DNA from: DASZZV01 sp035544835
Lineage (GTDB): Bacteria; Acidobacteriota; Thermoanaerobaculia; Gp7-AA8
Reading direction: 5' to 3'
DNA: 14,284 nt
Assembly: GCA_035544835.1 (NCBI GenBank)
Contig: DASZZV010000392.1
Coordinates: forward strand, 1 to 14,284
The notes beneath the pieces were generated by a model. It saw only the letters and a program-made list of their open reading frames with translations. It made no database searches and had not been told where the DNA came from. The translations under genes were made by a program, and so were the position numbers. Below, piece after piece: positions 1 to 5,919 of this stretch; position 1 is the first letter of the stretch, and each line of letters begins with the position of its first letter.

Positions 1-1
1 G

Positions 2-34
2 GAATTGAAAATTGAAAATTGAAAATTGAAAAAG
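2..34. repeat. 7-bp tandem array (AATTGAA)n
   Basis: About four tandem copies of AATTGAA occupy the left edge and end in AAAAAG. Reversed, the array at 3822-3840 has the same layout with fewer units and the same AAAAAG end. Here the array lies inside the open frame of the membrane protein on the minus strand. A partner array in inverted orientation, as seen for the other arrays in this window, would lie outside the window. Confidence 0.85.
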
Positions 35-628
35 TGACTTTACGGGCTCCCGTTCCTTGAAGAGACCACCGGCAAACGCGGCCGCGGCCAGCACCGGAGC
101 AAGCAAAGCCGATGGATGTACATTGATCCAGAGAACGGTGAGAGAAACGTAGAGGCCGAAGGACCGCCACGAGAGCGGCTTCTGCAGCAGCAGTGCAACG
201 CCCAACACGGCGCAGGCCGTGGCGACTGTCTCCGGTCGGAATCCGAGCCGATGATCGGCACCGAGATAGGCAAGCGAGACAATGGCCGCCGCGCCGGCGA
301 TTCCCGCATAGCGTTTCACAGCGATGAAGAGAAAGAGCAGCAGCGCGGCGATCCCCAGCGACCGGGCGGCAGTGACGAGCATGTCTCCGCCCAGCGAGTG
401 CAGCACGTAAAGCGGGACCTGGAAAAGCCACTCTCCGTCAATCCAGGGGATCCGATCGCTGGCAACGGCGAACGGATCGGTTGAGGGAAGCGCGTGATGC
501 TCGGCAATCCATCGGCCCGTGGCCAGATGCCAGTAGTAGTCGTAACTGCCGATGGTCGTGATTGCGGACACCCCCGCCATGACGAAGACGGCGGCGTTGA
601 CCAGGGGTCCACGTGAAGAAGTGGTCAC
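2..628 (-). CDS. Polytopic GT-C-like membrane protein, N-terminal part (runs off window)
   Basis: An open frame of 209 codons starts at GTG 628 and continues to the left edge. It reads as a multi-spanning inner-membrane protein: hydrophobic stretch at residues 9-28, then a loop with the motif DYYWHLATGRW (30-40), PSTDPF (49-53), PWIDGEWLFQ (61-70), further hydrophobic segments at about 82-104, 110-123, 135-149 and 158-190, FRPE (130-133) and NVHPS (169-173). This D-x-WHLxTGxW / DPF / W-x-EWL pattern is typical of large lipid-linked-sugar (GT-C fold) glycosyltransferase-like membrane proteins, usually 400-600 residues long. The acceptor is unknown. No Shine-Dalgarno sequence is visible; a TATACT hexamer lies 7 nt before the GTG. 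The last 12 codons are formed by the 7-bp repeat at 2-34, so the real C-terminus is either missing or replaced by repeat-encoded residues. Confidence 0.7.
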   Translation of the reverse strand, partial: MTTSSRGPLVNAAVFVMAGVSAITTIGSYDYYWHLATGRWIAEHHALPSTDPFAVASDRIPWIDGEWLFQVPLYVLHSLGGDMLVTAARSLGIAALLLFLFIAVKRYAGIAGAAAIVSLAYLGADHRLGFRPETVATACAVLGVALLLQKPLSWRSFGLYVSLTVLWINVHPSALLAPVLAAAAFAGGLFKEREPVKSLFQFSIFNFQF

Positions 629-635
629 GCCCGAG

Positions 636-641
636 AGTATA
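636..641 (-). promoter_or_regulatory. Candidate -10 element (TATACT) for leaderless membrane-protein mRNA
   Basis: TATACT on the minus strand lies 7 nt upstream of the GTG at 628, a distance that would put the transcript start at or next to the start codon. No recognisable -35 hexamer is present; that position falls in the 7-bp array. Confidence 0.4.
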
Positions 642-650
642 GGGGGAGGG

Positions 651-697
651 GATTTCGGATTTCGGATTTCGGATTTCGGATTTCGGATTTCGGATTT
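651..697. repeat. 7-bp tandem array (GATTTCG)6.7, left arm
   Basis: Six full and one partial perfect copies of GATTTCG are followed by TAAAAG. It is the left member of an inverted pair with 752-785. Confidence 0.9.
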
Positions 698-751
698 AAA
701 AGAACCTGATATAGCGACTGATCCTAAGTCCTTCCGACACCGCCGCCTTTA

Positions 752-785
752 AATTCGAAATCCGAAATTCGAAATTCGAAATTCC
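752..785. repeat. 7-bp tandem array (AATTCGA/AATCCGA), right arm
   Basis: Nearly five units of AATTCGA, one of them AATCCGA, are preceded by CCTTTA. This is the reverse complement of the GATTTCG array at 651-697 with a few substitutions, so the pair could fold into a stem of about 30 bp around a spacer of about 54 nt. The 629-796 gap between the operon end and the membrane-protein start contains only this element and the candidate -10. Confidence 0.85.
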
Positions 786-796
786 TACCGCCCCCG

Positions 797-1549
797 TTAC
801 CCGCGATTCTTGCTCAGGGTGACGCTGCCGTTTACGGTCGTCGCCTCGAACGGGAACTGCCCCTCATTCGCCGATCCGCTGGTGGTTCCACGGCTCGAGG
901 TGGTGAGCAGCGGGATGTCCGAGCGGAAGTTTCCGTTTACCTGACTTACGTTACAGTCGATCGAGGAATTGGCTGGGACGCTCACAGCGATGGCGCCGTT
1001 CACGGTCTTGAGGTGTGCCCCCGAGAACTGCTCGAGAAACTCCGCGTTTACGGAACCGTTGACGGTCACCGCGGTCAGTTCCGCTCGTGGGGTCGAAACA
1101 TGGATCTGCCCGTTTACAGAGTGAGTCACCAGTTTGCCGGAGATCCCGCTGATCGAGATTTTTCCGTTCACGTTGGTCAGTTTCAATCCAGCAAGCGTGG
1201 CCGGAACCTGAAGTGTGTAGTCGACGTGGCGCCCGTGGCGGATCTGGAACACTGAGTAGTTGTTCCGCCCCTGCTCGTGGATTCGAAGAGTGCCGTCTGA
1301 AACCTCGGCGCGGATGATGTTGTCGTCACGGCCGGCCGGGCCGCTGGTCGTGCCCTTAGCGGTCATGGTGATCTGATTGGAAGTTCCCGCCGTGACCTCG
1401 ATCTTGCCGTTGACAGCCTGTACCTCGAGCTGCGTGATCGAATCGGCCGGCCAGGTGCGGCGGATCTCGAACTCGTGTTGAGGAACGACGCAGCCTCCCA
1501 GTACAAGAACCCCGATGGCAACTGATCCGAGATAATCACGTGATTTCAT
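797..1549 (-). CDS. DUF4097-type beta-repeat lipoprotein
   Basis: A 250-residue protein. The N-terminus is a lipoprotein signal peptide: positive start (MKSR), hydrophobic core at residues 9-17 and lipobox LGGC with the acylated Cys at 20. The mature part is dominated by short beta-strand repeats built around Val-Asn-Gly, at residues 46, 127, 145, 163, 183, 204 and 239. This is the signature of DUF4097/adhesin-like beta-solenoid proteins; their molecular role is generally unknown. I chose ATG 1549 because GGGAG (1556-1560) lies 6 nt upstream and the signal peptide begins there. The frame is open further upstream to an ATG at 1675 that overlaps the RDD stop as ATGA, but that extension is polar and would bury the signal peptide. 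Last gene of the deaminase-RDD-DUF4097 operon; 122 bp separate it from the RDD stop. Confidence 0.85.
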   Translation of the reverse strand: MKSRDYLGSVAIGVLVLGGCVVPQHEFEIRRTWPADSITQLEVQAVNGKIEVTAGTSNQITMTAKGTTSGPAGRDDNIIRAEVSDGTLRIHEQGRNNYSVFQIRHGRHVDYTLQVPATLAGLKLTNVNGKISISGISGKLVTHSVNGQIHVSTPRAELTAVTVNGSVNAEFLEQFSGAHLKTVNGAIAVSVPANSSIDCNVSQVNGNFRSDIPLLTTSSRGTTSGSANEGQFPFEATTVNGSVTLSKNRG

Positions 1550-1671
1550 GGCTTGCTCCCGAGTGATTAAACGGAACGGCGAGAAAAAGGTTTTAGGGAG
1601 CCGTTCAGCCGATGCTTTGATGGTGGCGGTGTGCTCGCTGGCGATCGAGGCGAAATGATCTTCGTCAGCGT

Positions 1672-2079
1672 TCATTCTTCGAGAACGATGGTGCCGGCGA
1701 TTCGGTCTCCCGATCGAATGGAGTCAGCGCGGAAAAGTACCAGGTAAGCTTCGACGCAATTCCAACCGGGAACGATCATCGGTACGTTCCGGGCCGCGGA
1801 GCGTCCAAAGCCGCAGGGAGTGCCGCGGCGCGTACGAATCTTCAATCCGAGCATCCTCTTTCCCGGAGAGCGGCCGCCCTTCATCCCGTCGCGAAAAAGA
1901 ATCATCAGCATCAGAATGGCCAGCGCGCCGTACCACACCAGCGCGATGGAGCGACCCTCACCCATCCACACCACGCTGTAACTCACCAGCGTGGCCGGGA
2001 TCATCAGAACGAGCGCCGCACCGAGGGCATCGATGAGGAAAGCGCCGACGCGCAGAAGTGTCGTTTGAGACAGCGTCAT
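1672..2079 (-). CDS. RDD family membrane protein
   Basis: A 135-residue small membrane protein with hydrophobic segments at about 12-38, 45-63 and 98-117. RDD-family marks are the Arg and Asp in the first segment (R10, D17 in RVGAFLIDAL), the GGRSPGKRMLGLKI block (68-81) after the second segment, and GDRIAGTIV (124-132) at the C-terminus. RDD proteins sit in the inner membrane; some are linked to ion transport, but the role of this one cannot be read from sequence. Start: ATG 2079 has AGGA (2087-2090) 7 nt upstream, overlapping the TAG stop of the deaminase (2089-2091), so the two genes are probably translationally coupled. Length is normal for a single-domain RDD protein. Confidence 0.85.
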   Translation of the reverse strand: MTLSQTTLLRVGAFLIDALGAALVLMIPATLVSYSVVWMGEGRSIALVWYGALAILMLMILFRDGMKGGRSPGKRMLGLKIRTRRGTPCGFGRSAARNVPMIVPGWNCVEAYLVLFRADSIRSGDRIAGTIVLEE

Positions 2080-2088
2080 GCTCTGATC

Positions 2089-3093
2089 CTACACGGCCGC
2101 AGCGGATCGTTCGACCCTCTCGGCAAGTCTCTTGTGAAGGCGCTCCTTCAAGGAAGCCGGCGCAAAGCTGGCGTCGATGCCGTTGCCGGCAATCACCGCG
2201 AGCTCCTCGCGGCTGATGCCGCAGAGACGACCGGCCCTTCGGTACTCTCTACTCAGGTCGGTGCGGAATAGAGCTGGATCGTCGGTGCTCAGCGTCACCC
2301 GGATCCCGGCATCGAGAAGCTGGCGGATGGGATGAGAGCCTTTCACCGACATGGTCCTGTAATTACTGGTGATGGCCAGGTCGAGTGGTATCTGCTTGCT
2401 GACGAGCTCCGCCAGAAGCACCGGGTCATCGACGGCGCGGATGCCGTGTGCTACCCGTTCTACCGCGAGCAGTTCCACGGCATCGCGTACGTCGTCAGCG
2501 CTCGAAGACTCGCCGGCGTGGGTCACGGTGTGAAGCCCGAGATCGCGGGCGCGGGCGAAAATCTCGATGAAGGCGCTCATGGGATTCTTTTCCTGACCTC
2601 CCATTCCGAAACCGATCACCCGCGGAATCGGAAAGCGCTCGTGACCATCCAGGACGGCCACGGCACAGCCGAGTCCCCACTGTCTTACTGTGTCGAGCAG
2701 AATGGTGCAGAAGCAGCCCCCCTCCTGCTCGCCTCGGGTGAAACCGCGATCGACGGCGGCGATCACCTCCGCGTAGGTCATCCCCCAGCGCACGAAGATG
2801 TATGGGGAGCAATACACTTCCGCGTATTCGACACCCTTCCTGAAGAGTCCGAGAGAGAGCTCGTACGCGCACCGTTCCAGGGCCTCGGCGCTGCAGAGCA
2901 CCTCGGCCATACCGCGAACCGACATCAGAAACGACTCGAGGCTCTCAAATCGAAAGCTTCGCCGAAGCTCCGAAGCGGTCATCCTCCCCCAGCGGTGTCC
3001 GCGCCCCGCGGCGATGTCGATGGCTGACTCGATGGAGAGAGAGCCCTCGAGGTGGAGATGGAGCTCGGTGATTCCGGAAAGGAGGTCGTTCAA
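2089..3093 (-). CDS. Adenosine deaminase-family aminohydrolase
   Basis: A 334-residue cytosolic metal-dependent deaminase (TIM-barrel amidohydrolase superfamily). Zinc ligands are H12 and H14 in ELHLHLEGS, H192 in THAGE (E195 is the catalytic Glu), and D271 in STDDP (269-273); H216 in VAHG is the further conserved His. The TSN block (242-244) is present, but as TSNYRT rather than the TSNxxT-G form usual in classical enzymes. The substrate is therefore adenosine or a related 6-aminopurine nucleoside; aminodeoxyfutalosine or adenine deaminases of the same family have similar lengths and cannot be excluded, so I give no symbol. Start: TTG 3093 is the only possible start before the HLHLEGS motif, because an in-frame TGA lies three codons upstream. 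No Shine-Dalgarno; TAAACT lies 8 nt before the TTG. First gene of a three-gene operon. Confidence 0.88.
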   Translation of the reverse strand: MNDLLSGITELHLHLEGSLSIESAIDIAAGRGHRWGRMTASELRRSFRFESLESFLMSVRGMAEVLCSAEALERCAYELSLGLFRKGVEYAEVYCSPYIFVRWGMTYAEVIAAVDRGFTRGEQEGGCFCTILLDTVRQWGLGCAVAVLDGHERFPIPRVIGFGMGGQEKNPMSAFIEIFARARDLGLHTVTHAGESSSADDVRDAVELLAVERVAHGIRAVDDPVLLAELVSKQIPLDLAITSNYRTMSVKGSHPIRQLLDAGIRVTLSTDDPALFRTDLSREYRRAGRLCGISREELAVIAGNGIDASFAPASLKERLHKRLAERVERSAAAV

Positions 3094-3101
3094 TTGGTAT
3101 C

Positions 3102-3107
3102 AGTTTA
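3102..3107 (-). promoter_or_regulatory. Candidate -10 element (TAAACT) for deaminase operon
   Basis: TAAACT on the minus strand ends 8 nt before the TTG start at 3093, consistent with a leaderless mRNA. The expected -35 position falls at the outer edge of the palindromic element beginning at 3125. Confidence 0.35.
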
Positions 3108-3124
3108 CCCGCCCGCTGACTCTC

Positions 3125-3248
3125 GGAGTGGCGACATCCTGTCGCCTGGCTCGGCGGCGTCCCGCGCCGCCGCCCGCATCGGGACGGCTTGCACGAGAAC
3201 GGCGCCGCGGGACGGCGCCGAGCCAGGCGGCAAAGATGCCGCCACTCC
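3125..3248. repeat. Palindromic element B: inverted pair of stem-loops, REPIN-like
   Basis: Outer arms 3125-3172 and 3200-3248 are inverted copies (48 and 49 nt) with about six mismatches and one indel. Each arm also folds alone into two perfect 7-bp stem-loops: GGCGACA/TGTCGCC (3130-3146) and GGCGGCG/CGCCGCC (3153-3171) on the left, GGCGCCG/CGGCGCC (3201-3219) and GGCGGCA/TGCCGCC (3226-3243) on the right. A 4-bp CCCG/CGGG hairpin (3173-3183) begins the loop. Both arms begin, read outside-in, with GGAGT, similar to the GTAG/GGAG foot of known REP sequences. It fills the divergent deaminase/dUTPase spacer. Confidence 0.85.
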
Positions 3249-3304
3249 GGCCGGCGGCGTGCTTGCGTCTACGCGAGCTACTGGCATCTCACCGCGCGAA
3301 CAAC

Positions 3305-3310
3305 TAGCAT
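3305..3310 (+). promoter_or_regulatory. Candidate -10 element (TAGCAT) for dut
   Basis: TAGCAT lies 9 nt before the dut ATG at 3320, and there is no Shine-Dalgarno sequence, which fits a leaderless transcript. It is the weakest of the five hexamers of this type in the window. Confidence 0.25.
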
Positions 3311-3319
3311 TCGCCCGCG

Positions 3320-3751
3320 ATGAAAATACCGTTTACGAACCGTTGTCCCGACCTGCCCTCTCCCGGGCGCGCCAGCGCCCGTGCTGCCGGCTATGATCTC
3401 CGCGCCGCGGTCGATAACCAGCTCACCCTCGCTCCCGGCGCCCGTGCTCTCATTGCCACCGGAATCTCCACGGCGATTCCGGAAGGTTTCGAGGGACAGG
3501 TCAGAGCGCGCAGCGGGCTGGCCCTCCGACACGGAATCGCGCTGGTCAATGCGCCCGGGACGATCGACTCTGACTACCGCGGAGAGATCTCGGTAATCCT
3601 GGTCAACCTCGGGCAGGAGCCCTTCACGATTCAACGCGGCGATCGAATCGCCCAGCTGGTGATCTGTCCCGTTGCCATCTGTGACCTCGAACAGGTCGAC
3701 ACTCTGGAGAAGACCGCGCGCGGCAGCGGCGGCTTCGGTAGCACCGGGTAG
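3320..3751 (+). CDS. dut: Deoxyuridine 5'-triphosphate nucleotidohydrolase (dUTPase)
   Basis: A 143-residue trimeric-type dUTPase, which hydrolyses dUTP to dUMP and pyrophosphate in the cytosol, keeping uracil out of DNA and feeding dTMP synthesis. All five family motifs are visible in order: AAGYDLRAA (22-30), RSGLA (64-68), GTIDSDYRGEI (80-90, with catalytic D83 and Y86), RGDRIAQLVI (106-115) and the C-terminal ARGSGGFGSTG (133-143) that closes over the active site. Length is normal and the protein looks complete. Start: ATG 3320; upstream sequence has no Shine-Dalgarno but a TAGCAT hexamer 9 nt before the ATG. It is divergent from the deaminase operon across the palindromic element B and appears to be monocistronic. 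Confidence 0.96.
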   Translation: MKIPFTNRCPDLPSPGRASARAAGYDLRAAVDNQLTLAPGARALIATGISTAIPEGFEGQVRARSGLALRHGIALVNAPGTIDSDYRGEISVILVNLGQEPFTIQRGDRIAQLVICPVAICDLEQVDTLEKTARGSGGFGSTG

Positions 3752-3766
3752 GTCCGCCGAGGCGGC

Positions 3767-3840
3767 GAATTGAAAAGAGGCAGCGCCAATCAGCGCGTTC
3801 GATGACCATTCTGTCACCTTGCTTTTTCAATTTTCAATTC
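3767..3840. repeat. Inverted 7-bp repeat pair (AATTGAA / TTCAATT)
   Basis: GAATTGAAAAG (3767-3777) and CTTTTTCAATTTTCAATTC (3822-3840) are inverted relative to each other around a 44-nt spacer. The same plan, two inverted 7-bp arrays around a spacer of about 50 nt, is seen at 651-785 with a different unit. It fills the convergent gap between dut and the cytochrome gene and could act as a weak bidirectional hairpin. Confidence 0.7.
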
Positions 3841-3853
3841 GTGAGCAGCGAAC

Positions 3854-4243
3854 CTACTTCTTCCAGGTAACGATGTAGTCCCGCACGCGCGTGATCTCGT
3901 CGGGGGTCAGGAGTCCTTTGTAGCCTTCCATGGGCGTTCCAGGCACGCCCTTCTCGACGCTGGCGGAGATCTCGGCGGGTGTGCCGCCATGCGCCCAGGT
4001 TCCATCGGCGAGATTGGCGCCGGGAAAGCTCCGGCCCACGCTGGTATCGCCCGCTCCGGAGACGCCGTGACAAAAAGCACAGCGAGACTCGAAGATCTCC
4101 TGTCCGGTCGGGCCGACCTGTTTCTTCCCGGCGGTTTTCTGCCCGGTTGGCTGCTCCTCAGTCTCGGGACTGGAGCAGGAGGTGAGAAGAACTACCACAG
4201 CTATCGCGAAGAGGACGTGATCAAGCTTCAGCGTGTTCGCCAT
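3854..4243 (-). CDS. Monohaem cytochrome c lipoprotein
   Basis: A 129-residue class I-like cytochrome c. Residues 1-23 are a lipoprotein signal peptide with lipobox LTSC (acylated Cys 23), so the protein is tethered to a membrane on the periplasmic side. A Lys/Gln/Gly-rich linker (24-46) leads to the haem-binding motif CAFCH (55-59); M105 in GTPMEGYKG is the likely second axial ligand. The C-terminal helix LTPDEITRVRDYIVTW (112-127) is the usual last helix of the fold. It should carry electrons between periplasmic redox partners, which are not in the window. Start: ATG 4243 has AGGAG (4251-4255) 7 nt upstream; the longer open frame upstream is antisense-like noise over the preceding gene. Its first 23 bases overlap the end of that gene, so the two are translationally linked. 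Confidence 0.9.
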   Translation of the reverse strand: MANTLKLDHVLFAIAVVVLLTSCSSPETEEQPTGQKTAGKKQVGPTGQEIFESRCAFCHGVSGAGDTSVGRSFPGANLADGTWAHGGTPAEISASVEKGVPGTPMEGYKGLLTPDEITRVRDYIVTWKK

Positions 4244-4829
4244 CGACACTCTCCTGCTCATCGACGATCGGAGGAACAGGAGCGGCATGGTCGAGAGCAT
4301 CTTCATGTCGCACCTGTGGGGCACCGAGATTCTTTCGATATTTGTCGAGACGTTTCGAGAGATGGTGGAGATCGTAGGTGAGCCGCAGCACAGTGCGGCG
4401 GAGCTTATATTTGATGCGATTGAAGGCGTCGAGATCGTCTCCGCGCAGGGTGGGAAAGAAGGACTGGATCTCCGACATACGTTTGCGCACCTTCTCGAGA
4501 TCCTTGTCCTGGACGTTAAGGAAGAATTCGCTTTTGGCAATGAGCATCGGCTCGGTTCCGCTCATCTGGTCGTCGAACCATTGCCAGAGCTGAACGATGT
4601 CGACGCGTCGTCCCTTGGAAAGGAAGCGCGTCTCCAGAAGGTCCTGGCGGAAGTAGCCGAACAGCTTGCGGTCTTCAGTACGGCCGAAATCGTCGTCGCT
4701 CAGATTGCGGACGTTCCACACCCCGTAACGAAGAATGTCGTTACGGGCGGCCCGAAATTGCCGGATGACTTCGTCGAGAAGCCGGAGTGGCAGCTCAGAG
4801 AAGCTCTTTGGCTCGGCAAGGGGTTCCAT
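4221..4829 (-). CDS. Unknown helical cytosolic protein
   Basis: A 202-residue protein that I do not recognise. It has no signal peptide or membrane segment, and no cysteines. It is rich in charged residues and predicted helix: SELPLRLLDEVIRQFRAAR (11-29), a conserved-looking aromatic block ILRYGVWNVRNL (32-43), EDRKLFGYFRQDLLETRFLS (52-71), VQLWQWFDDQM (79-89), then a long amphipathic stretch at about 107-168 with coiled-coil character (LEKVRKRM, IKYKLRRTVLRLTYDLHHLSKRLDKY). The acidic Pro-rich tail (171-202) looks disordered and overlaps the start of the cytochrome gene by 23 bp. Start: ATG 4829 is followed at once by helix-forming sequence; TATACT lies 8 nt upstream and there is no Shine-Dalgarno. 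The frame stays open upstream to 5045, but only through repeat element A. Context gives no function beyond co-expression with a cytochrome. Confidence 0.8.
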   Translation of the reverse strand: MEPLAEPKSFSELPLRLLDEVIRQFRAARNDILRYGVWNVRNLSDDDFGRTEDRKLFGYFRQDLLETRFLSKGRRVDIVQLWQWFDDQMSGTEPMLIAKSEFFLNVQDKDLEKVRKRMSEIQSFFPTLRGDDLDAFNRIKYKLRRTVLRLTYDLHHLSKRLDKYRKNLGAPQVRHEDALDHAAPVPPIVDEQESVDGEHAEA

Positions 4830-4837
4830 CGGTCGGA

Positions 4838-4843
4838 AGTATA
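4838..4843 (-). promoter_or_regulatory. Candidate -10 element (TATACT) for unknown protein/cytochrome operon
   Basis: TATACT on the minus strand lies 8 nt before ATG 4829, the same hexamer and nearly the same spacing as at 636-641. It fits a leaderless start and supports choosing ATG 4829. Confidence 0.45.
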
Positions 4844-4873
4844 GACGATGAGGGGATGGGGCTTCCCGCCAGG

Positions 4874-5000
4874 GCGGCTTCTTGTGTGGCACAGTCAGGT
4901 CGGCCGTCGAGGCCGACTTCCCTGTAGCCCACCAACAGAAACGCCACGGCTCGACGCCGTGGCACACAGGCAAGAGTGCCTGTGCCACACAAGAAGCCGC
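4874..5000. repeat. Palindromic element A, copy 1
   Basis: Perfect 21-bp outer inverted repeat (4874-4894 with 4980-5000). Inside are hairpins GTCGGCC/GGCCGAC (4899-4917), a weak CTGT/ACAG (4922-4938), GCCACGGC/GCCGTGGC around TCGAC (4943-4963), and CACAGGCA/TGCCTGTG around AGAG (4965-4984). Copy 2 is at 7410-7534; relative to it, this copy lacks the small palindrome of the left arm. It fills the divergent spacer between the unknown protein and the TIGR02757 gene, and its open frames falsely extend both genes upstream. Confidence 0.9.
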
Positions 5001-5043
5001 ACGCCTTTCGGGAAGAGCCATCTTCGCCTCCCGGTTCTTCCGC

Positions 5044-5919
5044 ATGGTGCCTCACAAGAATCCCGTCCGCCGGCGCGGCGATCTCAAGACGAGCCTCGAT
5101 CATCTCGTCGACACGTTCGACGTCACCACACTGACGCCCGATCCGCTGGAGCTCGTCCTTCGTTACGGGGATCCTCATGACCAGGAAGTCGCCGGCATCC
5201 TTGCCGCCGCGTTTGCCTACGGGCGGGCCGACACGGTCGTCCGCAACGCCGGAACGCTTCTGGATCGCATGGGGCGATCCCCTTACGCCTATCTGCGGGA
5301 CGACTTCACCGCCGACGAAGCACTGTCACGATTCGAAGGTTTCGCGCACAGGTTTCATAAGACCGGGGACGCCGTGGCGCTGTTGGAAAAGCTTGCATTC
5401 GTCATCCGCCGCGAGGGTTCTCTGGGCGCGCTGTTTCGAAGCGTTTACTCCGAAACTGACGACGACATAGGTCCCACGCTCTCCCGGTTCGTCGAGGCGA
5501 TCCTCAGCGCTCCCGGTACCGATACGAGCCGCGAGCCGGCTCTTCGATACCTGCTGTCGAATCCGAAGGACGGCAGCGCCTGCAAACGGATGAACCTCTT
5601 TCTCCGCTGGATGGTTCGTGACACCTCTCCCGACCTCGGGCTGTGGGACTTCGTCGACGCCGGAAAGCTCATCATGCCGCTCGACACGCACATCCATCGC
5701 ATCACCACATTTCTCGGTCTCAATCGCCGTAAGTCGGCCGATTGGAAGACGGCGCGCGAGCTCACCTCGCGCCTTCGGAAGTTCGCGCCCGATGACCCGG
5801 TTCGTTACGATTTCGCGATCTGCCGCCTCGGGATCCTGGCCCTGTGCAGCCGCCGTCGTGATCGGGCCTGCTGTGAGGTCTGTCTTCTTCGTGATGTCTG
5901 CCGTTTTCCGGTGATGTGA
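5044..5919 (+). CDS. TIGR02757 family protein (DUF2400), HhH-GPD-like
   Basis: A 291-residue member of the TIGR02757/DUF2400 family, distantly related to helix-hairpin-helix DNA glycosylases; the biochemical activity is not established. Family marks: DPLELVLRYGDPHDQEVAG followed by AAAFAYGR (33-61), RMNLFLRWMVR (182-192), LIMPLDTHIHRI (209-220), TAREL-T and DPVRYDFAICRLGI (251-264). The C-terminal Cys cluster (C260, C268, C276, C277, C280, C286) resembles the Fe-S cluster loop of endonuclease III-type enzymes. Start: ATG 5044; the longer frame back to 4882 is made of repeat element A and is not credible. No Shine-Dalgarno is obvious. The stop TGA shares bases with the ATG of the TlpA-like gene (TGATG, 5917-5921), so the two are probably coupled. 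Length is slightly above the family norm. Confidence 0.88.
   Translation: MVPHKNPVRRRGDLKTSLDHLVDTFDVTTLTPDPLELVLRYGDPHDQEVAGILAAAFAYGRADTVVRNAGTLLDRMGRSPYAYLRDDFTADEALSRFEGFAHRFHKTGDAVALLEKLAFVIRREGSLGALFRSVYSETDDDIGPTLSRFVEAILSAPGTDTSREPALRYLLSNPKDGSACKRMNLFLRWMVRDTSPDLGLWDFVDAGKLIMPLDTHIHRITTFLGLNRRKSADWKTARELTSRLRKFAPDDPVRYDFAICRLGILALCSRRRDRACCEVCLLRDVCRFPVM

Noticed and set aside
651..785. Possible CRISPR array
   Set aside because: Units are 7 bp and contiguous without unique spacers; no cas genes nearby.
1550..1675. ATG 1675 as start of the DUF4097 lipoprotein, overlapping the RDD stop as ATGA
   Set aside because: The added 42 residues are polar and precede a clear lipoprotein signal peptide; ATG 1549 has its own GGGAG site.
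2332..3027. 231-codon plus-strand open frame
   Set aside because: Antisense shadow of the adenosine deaminase-family gene, whose motifs are unmistakable.
4233..4844. 203-codon plus-strand open frame
   Set aside because: Antisense to the unknown helical protein and cytochrome genes; the minus-strand product has a haem motif, lipobox and ribosome-binding site.
4882..5043. Upstream extension of the TIGR02757 gene
   Set aside because: Made entirely of repeat element A sequence and spacer; family sequence begins after ATG 5044.
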